DNA of 37,301 nucleotides from an uncultured Clostridia bacterium (GTDB taxonomy: Bacteria; Bacillota; Clostridia; Peptostreptococcales; Anaerovoracaceae). Under the pieces are notes generated by a model. That model was not told where the DNA came from. It saw nothing but the letters and a program-made list of their open reading frames with translations, and made no database searches. The translations under genes and the position numbers were made by a program. The stretch spans positions 1 through 37,301 of the forward strand of contig CALIYX010000018.1 of the NCBI GenBank assembly GCA_938049335.1. The letters run 5' to 3'. Of the stretch, positions 16,908 through 23,999 are shown piece after piece (positions within the stretch are counted from its first letter, which is position 1; the number at the start of each line of letters is the position of its first letter).

Positions 16908-16934
16908 TTTAACCTAACTAACTCATAATGTCAA
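16901..16934 (-). promoter_or_regulatory. Iron-box promoter (box 2) of DUF3793-flavodoxin
   Basis: On the minus strand a perfect TTGACA (16929-16934) is followed after 17 bases by TAAACT (16906-16911). The quasi-palindrome AGTTAGTTTAACCTAACT (16902-16919), related to the DtxR/IdeR consensus, covers the -10 region and part of the spacer, the expected position for metal-dependent repression. The DtxR-type regulator gene is 0.5 kb away on the other strand. Confidence 0.72.
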
Positions 16935-16959
16935 CACCTTTTTATAAAATTATTTTTTA

Positions 16960-16987
16960 TTGATTTGAAAAAAATTGGGTATATTAT
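16960..16987 (+). promoter_or_regulatory. Candidate promoter of the SemiSWEET-like gene
   Basis: TTGATT (16960-16965) and TATTAT (16982-16987) with a 16-base spacer lie 25 bases upstream of the ATG at 17013. Iron box 2 is about 40 bases upstream of it, so this gene may be only indirectly iron-regulated. Confidence 0.5.
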
Positions 16988-17012
16988 CATAGTGTTTTTA
17001 GGAGGTCTTTAT

Positions 17013-17273
17013 ATGAAACATAAAATTAATACAATCGTAGGCTCTATAGGAGCTTTCATAGGGGTTTTTGTCTTTATATCGTACATCCCACAGATTATCG
17101 CGAATCTTAACGGAGCAAAGGGCCAGCCATTTCAACCTGCTTTTGCTGCTTTCTCATGCTTAATCTGGGTTATTTATGGTTGGACAAAGGAACCAAAGAA
17201 GGACTATATACTTATCATCCCTAATGTGGCTGGCGTTATTCTTGGTTCACTAACTTTCGTTACATCCCTTTAA
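17013..17273 (+). CDS. SemiSWEET-type small membrane protein (PQ-loop/MtN3 family)
   Basis: An 86-residue hydrophobic protein with three predicted helices (about residues 9-26, 40-57 and 65-84) and the YIPQI proline-glutamine motif in helix 1, the pattern of bacterial SemiSWEETs, which act as dimers moving small sugars. Start at 17013 is taken because AGGAGG stands 7 bases upstream; the longer frame from 16965 would begin inside the promoter. Sugar specificity cannot be read from sequence. Its position between iron boxes and next to the DtxR gene is suggestive but not proof of a metal-related role. Confidence 0.75.
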   Translation: MKHKINTIVGSIGAFIGVFVFISYIPQIIANLNGAKGQPFQPAFAAFSCLIWVIYGWTKEPKKDYILIIPNVAGVILGSLTFVTSL

Positions 17274-17363
17274 GAATCCACGCAGCGCTATATTTTTACA
17301 CATATATAATACTTATTCCTTTTTGACTTAATTTTTATACTTTTTACCCAAAAGCTCTGTGTA

Positions 17364-17416
17364 TTGACATTATGCGCATCTATGGTATACTTGTTTTTAT
17401 ATAAACTAAGTTAGTT
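17364..17416 (+). promoter_or_regulatory. Promoter and operator of the DtxR-type gene
   Basis: A perfect TTGACA (17364-17369) and TATACT (17386-17391) are 16 bases apart. Just downstream, around the expected start of transcription, is the palindrome AACTAAGTTAGTT (17404-17416), a half-site arrangement shared with the two iron boxes upstream of the flavodoxin operon. This suggests the regulator controls its own gene. Confidence 0.7.
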
Positions 17417-17444
17417 AAAACTATCTATTGGATGGAGGTAATAT

Positions 17445-17861
17445 ATGAAATCTAACGAATCAACTGAGAATTATCTCGAGGCCATATTGATTCTCAGCAA
17501 GGAACATCCTGTAGTTCGTTCTGTTGATATTGCAGATTACCTTGATTTTAAGAAGTCCAGCGTTAGCGTAGCGATGAAGAAGCTTCGCGAAAACAACGAC
17601 ATCGAGGTTTCCGATGAGGGATATATAACTTTGACAGAGTCAGGCTTTGCTACGGCAAGAATGATATACGAAAGACACGTGCTAATTTCAAATTGGCTAA
17701 TTTCAATTGGTGTCGACGAGAAAATTGCTAGAGAGGATGCTTGCAGAGTTGAGCACGCCCTCAGCAAGGAGAGCTTTGAGATTATCAAGGAGCATGCTAA
17801 AAACGAGCACCGCGACATCTATGAGGCATCTAAGTTCGAGATAGACAGCCCTAAGAAATAA
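17445..17861 (+). CDS. DtxR-family metal-dependent transcriptional regulator (iron type)
   Basis: A 138-residue repressor with an N-terminal winged helix (SVDIADYLDFKKSSVSVAMKKL) and a dimerisation/metal domain, lacking the C-terminal SH3-like domain, as in MntR-length members. Metal ligands can be aligned: H78, C100, E103 and H104 (in ACRVEH). Cysteine at position 100 corresponds to C102 of DtxR and not to the glutamate of MntR, which points to iron sensing. The residue matching DtxR M10 / MntR D8 is N9, which is unusual. GGAGG lies 6 bases before the ATG. Nearby IdeR-like boxes and the flavodoxin gene support the iron assignment. It is followed by a terminator. Confidence 0.9.
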   Translation: MKSNESTENYLEAILILSKEHPVVRSVDIADYLDFKKSSVSVAMKKLRENNDIEVSDEGYITLTESGFATARMIYERHVLISNWLISIGVDEKIAREDACRVEHALSKESFEIIKEHAKNEHRDIYEASKFEIDSPKK

Positions 17862-17868
17862 CAGGTAG

Positions 17869-17898
17869 AACCACCCATACTGGGTGGTTTTTATTTTA
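17869..17898 (+). terminator. Terminator of the DtxR-type gene
   Basis: A perfect 8-base-pair stem AACCACCC/GGGTGGTT with a 5-base loop (17869-17889) is followed by TTTATTTT on the plus strand, 8 bases after the stop codon. Confidence 0.9.
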
Positions 17899-17905
17899 TG
17901 ATGCA

Positions 17906-17937
17906 CAGAAAAAGGGAGATTATCTAATCTCCCTTTT
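17906..17937 (-). terminator. Terminator of the sortase-anchored protein gene
   Basis: Perfect 12-base arms AAAGGGAGATTA (17911-17922) and TAATCTCCCTTT (17925-17936) form a hairpin followed on the minus strand by extra Us. It lies between convergent genes and may act in both directions. Confidence 0.85.
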
Positions 17938-17943
17938 GTTATA

Positions 17944-19281
17944 TTATTTCTGTAGCTTTCTTCTATATATCATGGTTCCCATAGCGCTTACGCTCGCTAG
18001 ACCCATAATCATAAGCCATGCATCAAGCCCACTGTTATCACCTGTATTTGGTGCCTTAGCTTTTACACTTGCTGCATTAGTCTGTGGCACGGCAGTTCCA
18101 CTCGTACTTACACTCTGAGCCGAAGTGTTTTCTATCTCAACTTCTCTCATTTCACTTGCAAAGTCAGAATTCATTCCTCCATTTGCCTGCTCGTTGAATA
18201 TGTAAAGCTTATCGTTTACTTCATCAAAATCAGCAGGAAGAATAAGCTCAGCTGTTCCACTTGTATTTGCAGCTGCAAGCTTTCCGTAATATTTTAGATT
18301 GCCATTCTTATCCTTAATGATTGCAGAGATAAACTCATTAGCTCCTGTCTTAGCATTCTCATAGCGAATACTTAGTACATTTCCATTCTTCTTTGATGGC
18401 TTTAGTGCAAAATCACTTCTGTCATCATCCTTAAATGTGAACTTAATAGGGCTATTTGCATTTGTGCCAGCAATAGCTCTGATGCTTGCTAGTCCGCCAC
18501 CTACTGTTGCTGATTCCTTTCCTCCGTTTGCAGAAGATGTGAATAAAACCAAGCTTTTGTTTAGGCTGAAAGTAGGACGAATAATATGCTCAAAGTCTGC
18601 GCGATCAACTCCAAGTTCGCCTTCACCCCATCCCATAACAGATACTGTATAGCCTAGCTCGCCAGGGTATGGAGATGAGAACCACCAAAAGGTTTCGCCA
18701 TCTATGCTTCTATTGTTCTTCAATTCTGTTCTAACATTATCTGCCTCATCCAAAGTCAAAAGACCTAGTCTTGAAGCAGTCTCCTGCTCCTTTGAAACGA
18801 ATGTACTGTTTGTTCCGCTTTGTATTTCAGATAGCTTTTGGTCGATAGTGCTTCCGTCATACTCATTTGCTCTTGTCCAGCCAGGATCTTCTTCAGTTTT
18901 TCCTGGATTTACTGCGAAATACCACACAACTCCTGGAGAATCTGGGTTACCTGGATCAGGTTGAACATTCTTTGCATATCCAGCGCCTGGATTTTCCTGA
19001 CCAGCACGGAATGGGCTTGTTCCAAAATCAGCATCCTTAGAAAACAGCTTAAGACTACCATTTTCGTCCTTGATAACATACCAGCTATACCCACCATAGT
19101 TTACTACCGTAGTAGTTTCTGGAGCATCGTTTACTGTTACATCAACTGTACCATTTTCCATCTTTGACTCTTCCGCTGCGTATACATTCTGACCAACCTT
19201 AGGGAGTATTGTCAGCGCAACCGCAAGACTCACAATAAGCATTAGACTTCTTTTCATAAGTAACTTTATTTTTCTAGCCAT
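17944..19281 (-). CDS. Secreted, sortase-anchored surface protein
   Basis: A 445-residue protein with a signal peptide (charged MARKIKLLMKRS, hydrophobic core, cleavage near VYAAE) and a C-terminal cell-wall sorting signal: KAPNTGD near residue 409, a hydrophobic span and the basic tail YRRKLQK. The middle (about 55-260) has the GGYSWYVI...LGLLTLDEA...FWWFSSPYPG...RPTFSLNKSLVLF pattern that resembles the DUF6273-type extracellular domain of clostridial surface proteins; this family name is tentative. A beta-rich region follows. GAGG lies 7 bases before the ATG. It shares the PNTGD sorting motif with the adhesin at 32756-34783, so the same sortase may anchor both. No sortase gene is in the window. 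Confidence 0.82.
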   Translation of the reverse strand: MARKIKLLMKRSLMLIVSLAVALTILPKVGQNVYAAEESKMENGTVDVTVNDAPETTTVVNYGGYSWYVIKDENGSLKLFSKDADFGTSPFRAGQENPGAGYAKNVQPDPGNPDSPGVVWYFAVNPGKTEEDPGWTRANEYDGSTIDQKLSEIQSGTNSTFVSKEQETASRLGLLTLDEADNVRTELKNNRSIDGETFWWFSSPYPGELGYTVSVMGWGEGELGVDRADFEHIIRPTFSLNKSLVLFTSSANGGKESATVGGGLASIRAIAGTNANSPIKFTFKDDDRSDFALKPSKKNGNVLSIRYENAKTGANEFISAIIKDKNGNLKYYGKLAAANTSGTAELILPADFDEVNDKLYIFNEQANGGMNSDFASEMREVEIENTSAQSVSTSGTAVPQTNAASVKAKAPNTGDNSGLDAWLMIMGLASVSAMGTMIYRRKLQK

Positions 19282-19330
19282 TTCTTTACCTCGCTTAATT
19301 CACTTATATTAACATTTGTATATATCAAAT

Positions 19331-19354
19331 CATCTTATATAAGAAAATAAGATG
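19331..19354. repeat. Inverted repeat upstream of the surface protein gene
   Basis: CATCTTAT (19331-19338) and ATAAGATG (19347-19354) form perfect 8-base arms around an 8-base centre, 50-75 bases upstream of the surface protein start. It could be an operator or a weak RNA hairpin. No clear promoter was identified beside it. Confidence 0.4.
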
Positions 19355-19367
19355 CATCTTGCCCATG

Positions 19368-19394
19368 AAAAAACTGTAGCTCTAAAAGCTGCAG
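19368..19394 (-). terminator. Terminator downstream of the glutathione peroxidase gene
   Basis: On the minus strand CTGCAGCT and AGCTACAG form an 8-base stem with one G-U pair (19374-19394, loop of 5), followed by TTTTTT (19368-19373). It lies about 120 bases past the gpx stop. The interval between contains only a loose inverted repeat (GGAATCCGCT 19410-19419 / AGCAGATTCC 19461-19470). Confidence 0.7.
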
Positions 19395-19511
19395 CTTATT
19401 TATTTAAACGGAATCCGCTAATTGCTTGAGCCCAATACCCCTTTAGCCGAATCAGCATTCAGCAGATTCCATATGTTACATTCTCAATATTCCTAATCTA
19501 TTATTGCCCTA

Positions 19512-20054
19512 TTATAGAAGTGATGCTACGCACTTTTCTACATCTTCTAGGCTTGCTGTAGGCTCAAATCTCGCTACAACCTCACCCTTTCTATCAATAA
19601 CGAACTTAGTGAAGTTCCACTTGATATTAGAGTTGTTCTTGTAATCAGCGTCAATGCTCTTTAGGATTTCATCCATCTTCTCAGCAAGTTCTCCTTCGCC
19701 AAATCCCTCGAATCCTTTCTGACTCTTTAGGTATGTATAAAGCGCTAGCTCGTTCTCACCGTTTACGTCTGACTTCTTCATCTGATCAAACTTTGTGTTG
19801 TAGTTAAGTGTGCAGAACTTGTGGATGTCATCATCGCTCTCTGGAGCCTGATCCCAGAACTGGTTGCAAGGAATGTCTAAAATTACAAGTCCCTTGTCAG
19901 CATATTTATCATACATCTTCTGAAGTGGCTCATAGTGTGGTGTGAATCCACATCCTGTAGCTGTATTAACTACCAGAACTACTTTACCCTCAAAATTCTT
20001 CATTGAAACTTCTTCACCGGCTCTATTTAGAACCGAATAATCATAAAATCCCAT
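19512..20054 (-). CDS. Glutathione peroxidase family protein (cysteine type)
   Basis: Thiol peroxidase of the GPx/BsaA family, reducing hydroperoxides, most likely with thioredoxin as donor in such bacteria. The 180-residue sequence has the peroxidatic cysteine C35 in NTATGCGFT, the tetrad partners Q65 (CNQF), W146 and N147 (WNFTKF), and a candidate resolving cysteine C81 (HKFC) of the two-Cys type. GGAGG stands 7 bases before the ATG. A strong promoter at 20118-20146 with an inverted repeat over its -10 box suggests that it is a single-gene, possibly peroxide-responsive unit. Confidence 0.93.
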   Translation of the reverse strand: MGFYDYSVLNRAGEEVSMKNFEGKVVLVVNTATGCGFTPHYEPLQKMYDKYADKGLVILDIPCNQFWDQAPESDDDIHKFCTLNYNTKFDQMKKSDVNGENELALYTYLKSQKGFEGFGEGELAEKMDEILKSIDADYKNNSNIKWNFTKFVIDRKGEVVARFEPTASLEDVEKCVASLL

Positions 20055-20117
20055 TTTCTTACCTCCGAATTAAATTGTGTATATTAGATTGTGTCATTTA
20101 TTATTGCTTACTGTATG

Positions 20118-20146
20118 ATTGTACACAATTAAAACTAAAGTGTCAA
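20118..20146 (-). promoter_or_regulatory. Promoter of the peroxidase gene with inverted repeat at -10
   Basis: A perfect TTGACA (20141-20146) is followed after 17 bases by TACAAT (20118-20123). The sequence ATTGTACACAAT (20118-20129) overlapping the -10 box has inverted ends ATTGT/ACAAT, a possible operator for a redox regulator. The regulator cannot be named. Confidence 0.75.
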
Positions 20147-20192
20147 CCCCTTTTTTAAAAAATATTTATTTTTGCTCACCATATCGAAAGGT

Positions 20193-21584
20193 CTATTGCT
20201 CTTTAAACGCCTCTATCGCATCGTAAATATTATTAACACCTATGATCCTGCAATTGCTAAACTTATCCCCTAGCCTCGCAGCATTCTTTTTTGGCATTAT
20301 CACCTTCTCATATCCCATACGAGAAGCTTCTGCTATTATCTTATCTGCATTGGAAACAGACCTGAGCTCGCCAGTCAGCCCTATCTCTCCAAAAGCGATT
20401 AGTCTATATCCACATCTTATATTCTTAACCGACGAATAAACAGCAAGTGCAACACCAAGATCCACTGATGTGCTATCAGGCTTAAGACCACCAACTACAT
20501 TAACATAGACATCCTGGCTAATTGTGTTTATTCCTGCCTTTCGATCAAGCACTGCAAGTAGCATAGCAAGTCTTTGGTTATCTATGCCTATGGAGGTTCT
20601 TCTTGCAAAGCCGACATTAGACGCAACAGTAAGCGCCTGAATCTCCATGAATACAGGCCTGCTGCCCTCATATATAGCAGAAACTACCGAGCCCTCTGGC
20701 TTAATGCCCTTGCTGTCAAGGAAGCTAGCCGAAATATCATGTATCTCCTTAAGTCCTGCCTCCTCCATGCTAAATGCACCTATCTCGCTCGTCGTACCAA
20801 ATCTATTCTTAAACGCTCTCATTATTCTGAGCTCATGATTTCTCTCGCCCATAAAGTGAAGTACGCAGTCTACGAGGTGTTCTACTATCTTTGGTCCAGC
20901 AAGTTCTCCGTTCTTAGTCACATGAGCAACGATAAATACTGGTATACTCCAGCTCTTTCCTATCTTCATCAAAAGATTACCGCAGCTTCTGACCTGAGAT
21001 ACGCTGCCTGGTGCCGAATCGATATCTACCGTATACATAGTCTGGATCGAATCAATTATTACAAACTCAGGCTTAAGAGTTTCACATACAGCCATTATGT
21101 TTTCCATATTTGTCTCTGCCAAGATAAATAGATTGTCGTCAATCTCACCGCAGACTCTGTCTGCTCGCATCTTAATCTGTTCTTCAGATTCCTCTCCAGA
21201 AACGTAAAGAACTCTCCCCACAGTCTTAGCTATGTGATTTGCAGCCTGAATTATGATGGTTGACTTACCTATTCCTGGCTCACCCGAAATCAAAGTAAGA
21301 GACCCCTTAACTATTCCACCGCCTAAAACTCTATTAAGTTCACCAATACCCGTGTCTATTCTCTTGTACTCAGCACTTCCGATTACATTTAGCTTGGAAG
21401 CCTTGCTCTTACTTCCATCCGCACTGGTTACTCCACTTCGCCTTCTCGCATCGTCTTCCTTGACATCTACTACCTTCTCCTCGACAAAGGAATTCCATGC
21501 ACCGCAAATACACTGCCCAAGCCATCTAGGTGTCTCATATCCACATTCTTGGCAAACATATACTGATTTTGCTTTCTTAGCCAT
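20193..21584 (-). CDS. radA: DNA repair protein RadA
   Basis: RecA-like branch-migration ATPase/helicase for recombination. The 463-residue protein has an N-terminal zinc finger, Walker A GEPGIGKST, Walker B FVIIDSIQ, the RadA-specific KNRFG motif and a C-terminal Lon-like domain (VNVVGGLKPDSTSVDLGVALA). The finger reads C11-x2-C14 ... C25-x-C27, that is CxC instead of the usual CxxC in the second half, one residue short. Start at 21584 is chosen because GGAG is then 7 bases away; the ATG at 21590 is only two bases from it. It has its own promoter (21616-21644). Confidence 0.96.
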   Translation of the reverse strand: MAKKAKSVYVCQECGYETPRWLGQCICGAWNSFVEEKVVDVKEDDARRRSGVTSADGSKSKASKLNVIGSAEYKRIDTGIGELNRVLGGGIVKGSLTLISGEPGIGKSTIIIQAANHIAKTVGRVLYVSGEESEEQIKMRADRVCGEIDDNLFILAETNMENIMAVCETLKPEFVIIDSIQTMYTVDIDSAPGSVSQVRSCGNLLMKIGKSWSIPVFIVAHVTKNGELAGPKIVEHLVDCVLHFMGERNHELRIMRAFKNRFGTTSEIGAFSMEEAGLKEIHDISASFLDSKGIKPEGSVVSAIYEGSRPVFMEIQALTVASNVGFARRTSIGIDNQRLAMLLAVLDRKAGINTISQDVYVNVVGGLKPDSTSVDLGVALAVYSSVKNIRCGYRLIAFGEIGLTGELRSVSNADKIIAEASRMGYEKVIMPKKNAARLGDKFSNCRIIGVNNIYDAIEAFKEQ

Positions 21585-21615
21585 ATCCATTCTCCAAACA
21601 TTTGTTCTTATTTAG

Positions 21616-21644
21616 AGTATATCTTTTCCCCAAACACATGTCAA
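21616..21644 (-). promoter_or_regulatory. Promoter of radA
   Basis: TTGACA (21639-21644), a 17-base spacer and TATACT (21616-21621) on the minus strand, about 30 bases before the radA start and directly after the terminator of the upstream gene. Confidence 0.85.
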
Positions 21645-21654
21645 TAAATACATC

Positions 21655-21708
21655 AAAAAACCTCCGCCAGCAATGCACATAATATATGCAAGACTAAACA
21701 GAGGTTTT
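21655..21708 (-). terminator. Terminator after the EF-G-like gene
   Basis: Outer arms AAAACCTC and GAGGTTTT (21701-21708 and 21657-21664) enclose an inner TGCATA/TGTGCA hairpin and are followed by further Us on the minus strand. It separates the EF-G-like gene from the radA promoter. Confidence 0.75.
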
Positions 21709-21734
21709 AATTTTATTAAATTATACTAAAGCAT

Positions 21735-23696
21735 CTATTTTGCTTCGTTTTCAGCAGCGTGCTGAGCGATAATCTTCTCTGCTAGGTGCTTTGGAAGCTC
21801 TTCGTAGCGCACAAACTTCATCTCAAATACGCCCCTGCCCTGTGTCATTGAACGTAGGCCAAGTGCATAATCGAATAGCTCTGCCTGAGGTGCTTCTGCA
21901 ACGACCTTCTGTCCGCCGTTTGGAAGTGGTTCCATACCTAGAATCTTACCTCTACGCTTATTCATGTCGCCGATTACATCTCCCATGTACTCGTCTGGAA
22001 CTGTAATTTCAACATGCATGATTGGCTCAAGTAGGCAAGGGTTTGCTTCAACGATACCCTTCTTGAAAGCTAGCGAAGCTGCAATCTTGAACGAAACTTC
22101 GTTTGAGTCTACATCGTGGTATGAACCATCGTATAAAACTGCTTTGATGTTTACTACCTTGCATCCTGCGAGAGGTCCTCTCTCCAAGCTTTCAATCAAG
22201 CCCTTTTCTACAGCTGGAACGTAGTTCTTTGGAATTGATCCACCGAATAGTTCCTCGGAGAACTCAAATTCCTTATCTGAAGGCGAGAATCTGATATGAA
22301 CGTCACCGTACTGACCAGCACCACCTGACTGTTTCTTGTGCTTTCCTTGAACATCTGAGCTACCTTTGATAGTCTCTCTGTAAGCGATTTTTTGAGGAAC
22401 CGTCTTAACTGAAACGCCAAATCTATCCTTTAGCTTAGCAAGGATGATTCCAAGCTGAATATCTCCCTGCCCTCCGAGGAGTGTCTGGTGAGTTTCGCTA
22501 TTTCTCTCTACTACGAAAGATGGATCTTCTTCTCTTAGTCTTGCAAGACCAACGCCCATCTTCTCATCATCATTCTTATCGAGCGCTTCAATAGCGATGT
22601 AGAATGTTGGTGATGGGAAGTCTAGTGGAAGATATCTTATTACATCGCTCTTGTCACAGAGAGTATCTCCTGACTTGGTGTTCTGTAGCTTTGCAACAGC
22701 AACGATATCCCCAGCTTCTGCATAGTTAAGCTCTAGCTGTTCCTTACCTCTTAGGAAGAATAGCTTTCCTAGCTTTTCTGTCTTGCCAATTCTCTCGTTA
22801 TATACTTCTGTTCCCGAGTTAATCTTTCCGGTTATAACCTTCATAACGGAAATCTTTCCTACGAATGGGTCAACGATTGTCTTAAATACAAATGCTGACA
22901 TAGGAGCATCAGTTACAGATATTCTCTCAACTGGCTCGTTCTTATCGTTAAAGCCTCTATATGGACCATGCTGAAGTGGTGTAGGAACGTATTCTAGAAG
23001 AAGATCTAAAAGTCCCTCAATTCCGTGTCCTAGCTGGAACGCAGATGAGCAAACCGGTACTATGTTTCCTTCGGAAATACCCTTTACCATTCCCTTTTTG
23101 ATCTCTTCGTCAGTGAATTCTTCGCCATCAAAGTATTTCTCCATGAGCTCTTCATCTGACTCAGCAATAGCTTCCTTGAGCTCGTCGTCAATCTCAGCTG
23201 AAAGCGGCCATGATAGTGGCACTAGCTTGTTTCCGAACTTTGCCTTTAGCTCATCAAAGGTTTTATAGAAATCGAATTCGTCCTTATCACGCTTGGTTAT
23301 GGTAATAAATCTTGGCATGCTGTATCTTTCGCAAGCATTCCATGCCGCCTCGGTACCTACCTGGATTCCAGCCCCTGCGTCAACCATGATTACCGCAGCT
23401 TCAGCGGCGCGAAGAGCTGCATTTACTTCTCCGATAAAGTCGAAGTATCCTGGCGTATCGATAAAGTTTATCTTGCTGCCTTTCCATTCGATTGGAACTA
23501 CTGATGTATTAATGGAATATCCTTTTTCTACTTCCATCTTATCATAGTCAGATACAGTGTTTCCGTCCTCGACCTTACCTAGCTTTTTGATTACGCCAGT
23601 CTCGTACAAAGCCGATTCCAAGAATGTCGTCTTACCGCATCCTCCATGTCCTAACAACGCAACGTTTCTGATAGTTTCGCTTGTATAGCCCTTCAT
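21735..23696 (-). CDS. EF-G-like translational GTPase
   Basis: A 653-residue homologue of elongation factor G, somewhat shorter than canonical EF-G (about 690), with all five domains apparent. G1 is GHGGCGKTT (16-24), G3 is DTPGYFDF, and the G4 position reads TKRD instead of NKMD. Domain IV has KKQSGGAGQYGDVHIRF and domain V has GRGVFEMKF. The altered G4 and EKGYSI in place of the ERGITI switch motif mark the EF-G-like paralogue group of Firmicutes, whose role is less clear than that of main EF-G (translocation or recycling under particular conditions). AGGAGG lies 7 bases before the ATG; a strong promoter is at 23726-23754 and a terminator follows, so it is monocistronic, away from ribosomal protein operons. 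Confidence 0.9.
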   Translation of the reverse strand: MKGYTSETIRNVALLGHGGCGKTTFLESALYETGVIKKLGKVEDGNTVSDYDKMEVEKGYSINTSVVPIEWKGSKINFIDTPGYFDFIGEVNAALRAAEAAVIMVDAGAGIQVGTEAAWNACERYSMPRFITITKRDKDEFDFYKTFDELKAKFGNKLVPLSWPLSAEIDDELKEAIAESDEELMEKYFDGEEFTDEEIKKGMVKGISEGNIVPVCSSAFQLGHGIEGLLDLLLEYVPTPLQHGPYRGFNDKNEPVERISVTDAPMSAFVFKTIVDPFVGKISVMKVITGKINSGTEVYNERIGKTEKLGKLFFLRGKEQLELNYAEAGDIVAVAKLQNTKSGDTLCDKSDVIRYLPLDFPSPTFYIAIEALDKNDDEKMGVGLARLREEDPSFVVERNSETHQTLLGGQGDIQLGIILAKLKDRFGVSVKTVPQKIAYRETIKGSSDVQGKHKKQSGGAGQYGDVHIRFSPSDKEFEFSEELFGGSIPKNYVPAVEKGLIESLERGPLAGCKVVNIKAVLYDGSYHDVDSNEVSFKIAASLAFKKGIVEANPCLLEPIMHVEITVPDEYMGDVIGDMNKRRGKILGMEPLPNGGQKVVAEAPQAELFDYALGLRSMTQGRGVFEMKFVRYEELPKHLAEKIIAQHAAENEAK

Positions 23697-23725
23697 TAGT
23701 GTACCTCCTTGGTTAAATTGATTAG

Positions 23726-23754
23726 ATTATATCAAATGCGGGCAGATAGTTCAA
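23726..23754 (-). promoter_or_regulatory. Promoter of the EF-G-like gene
   Basis: TTGAAC (23749-23754), a 17-base spacer and a perfect TATAAT (23726-23731) on the minus strand, 30 bases upstream of the start codon. Confidence 0.85.
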
Positions 23755-23824
23755 CGCATTTTCGAATAGTATGACTATTATGTGGGCTTATCCAAAAAAT
23801 ACTGAGTTCCTCTAATACAACACC

Positions 23825-23853
23825 TTGAATAGACCTCCTAATTGTGATAATAT
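23825..23853 (+). promoter_or_regulatory. Promoter of the serine acetyltransferase operon
   Basis: TTGAAT (23825-23830), 17-base spacer, TAATAT (23848-23853) on the plus strand. It would start a leader of about 140 nt before the ATG at 24000. Confidence 0.65.
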
Positions 23854-23859
23854 TTAGAT

Positions 23860-23999
23860 GATATAAACAGCTATATTTGGCGAAAATTCAACGGTTTTTG
23901 ATAACCGAGCTCATGCCTTGCTAGTAATTGCTTTTACATCCACTTTGGATGTTGCTAGCAGGCAAATGTCAGTTTCGAATATATAGAAAGGCAACTATT
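23860..23999 (+). promoter_or_regulatory. Structured 5' leader of the serine acetyltransferase operon
   Basis: Three hairpins are visible: CGGTT/AACCG (23892-23907), a long stem in which TGCCT and GCTAG (23914-23924, one bulged T) pair with CTAGC-AGGCA (23955-23964), and an inner ACATCC/GGATGT (23936-23952). TGCCTT can pair instead with AAGGCA at 23988-23993, which overlaps the AGAAAGG ribosome-binding site, so the leader could switch between open and closed forms. No T-run terminator, T-box sequence or known riboswitch core was recognised. Confidence 0.5.

Noticed and set aside
20574..21131. Plus-strand open frame of 185 codons
   Set aside because: Antisense to radA, whose motifs are all intact; the product resembles nothing and has no ribosome-binding site.
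23860..23999. T-box for cysteine tRNA before serine acetyltransferase
   Set aside because: The conserved T-box antiterminator sequence and a terminator with T-run are absent; only hairpins of unknown type are seen.
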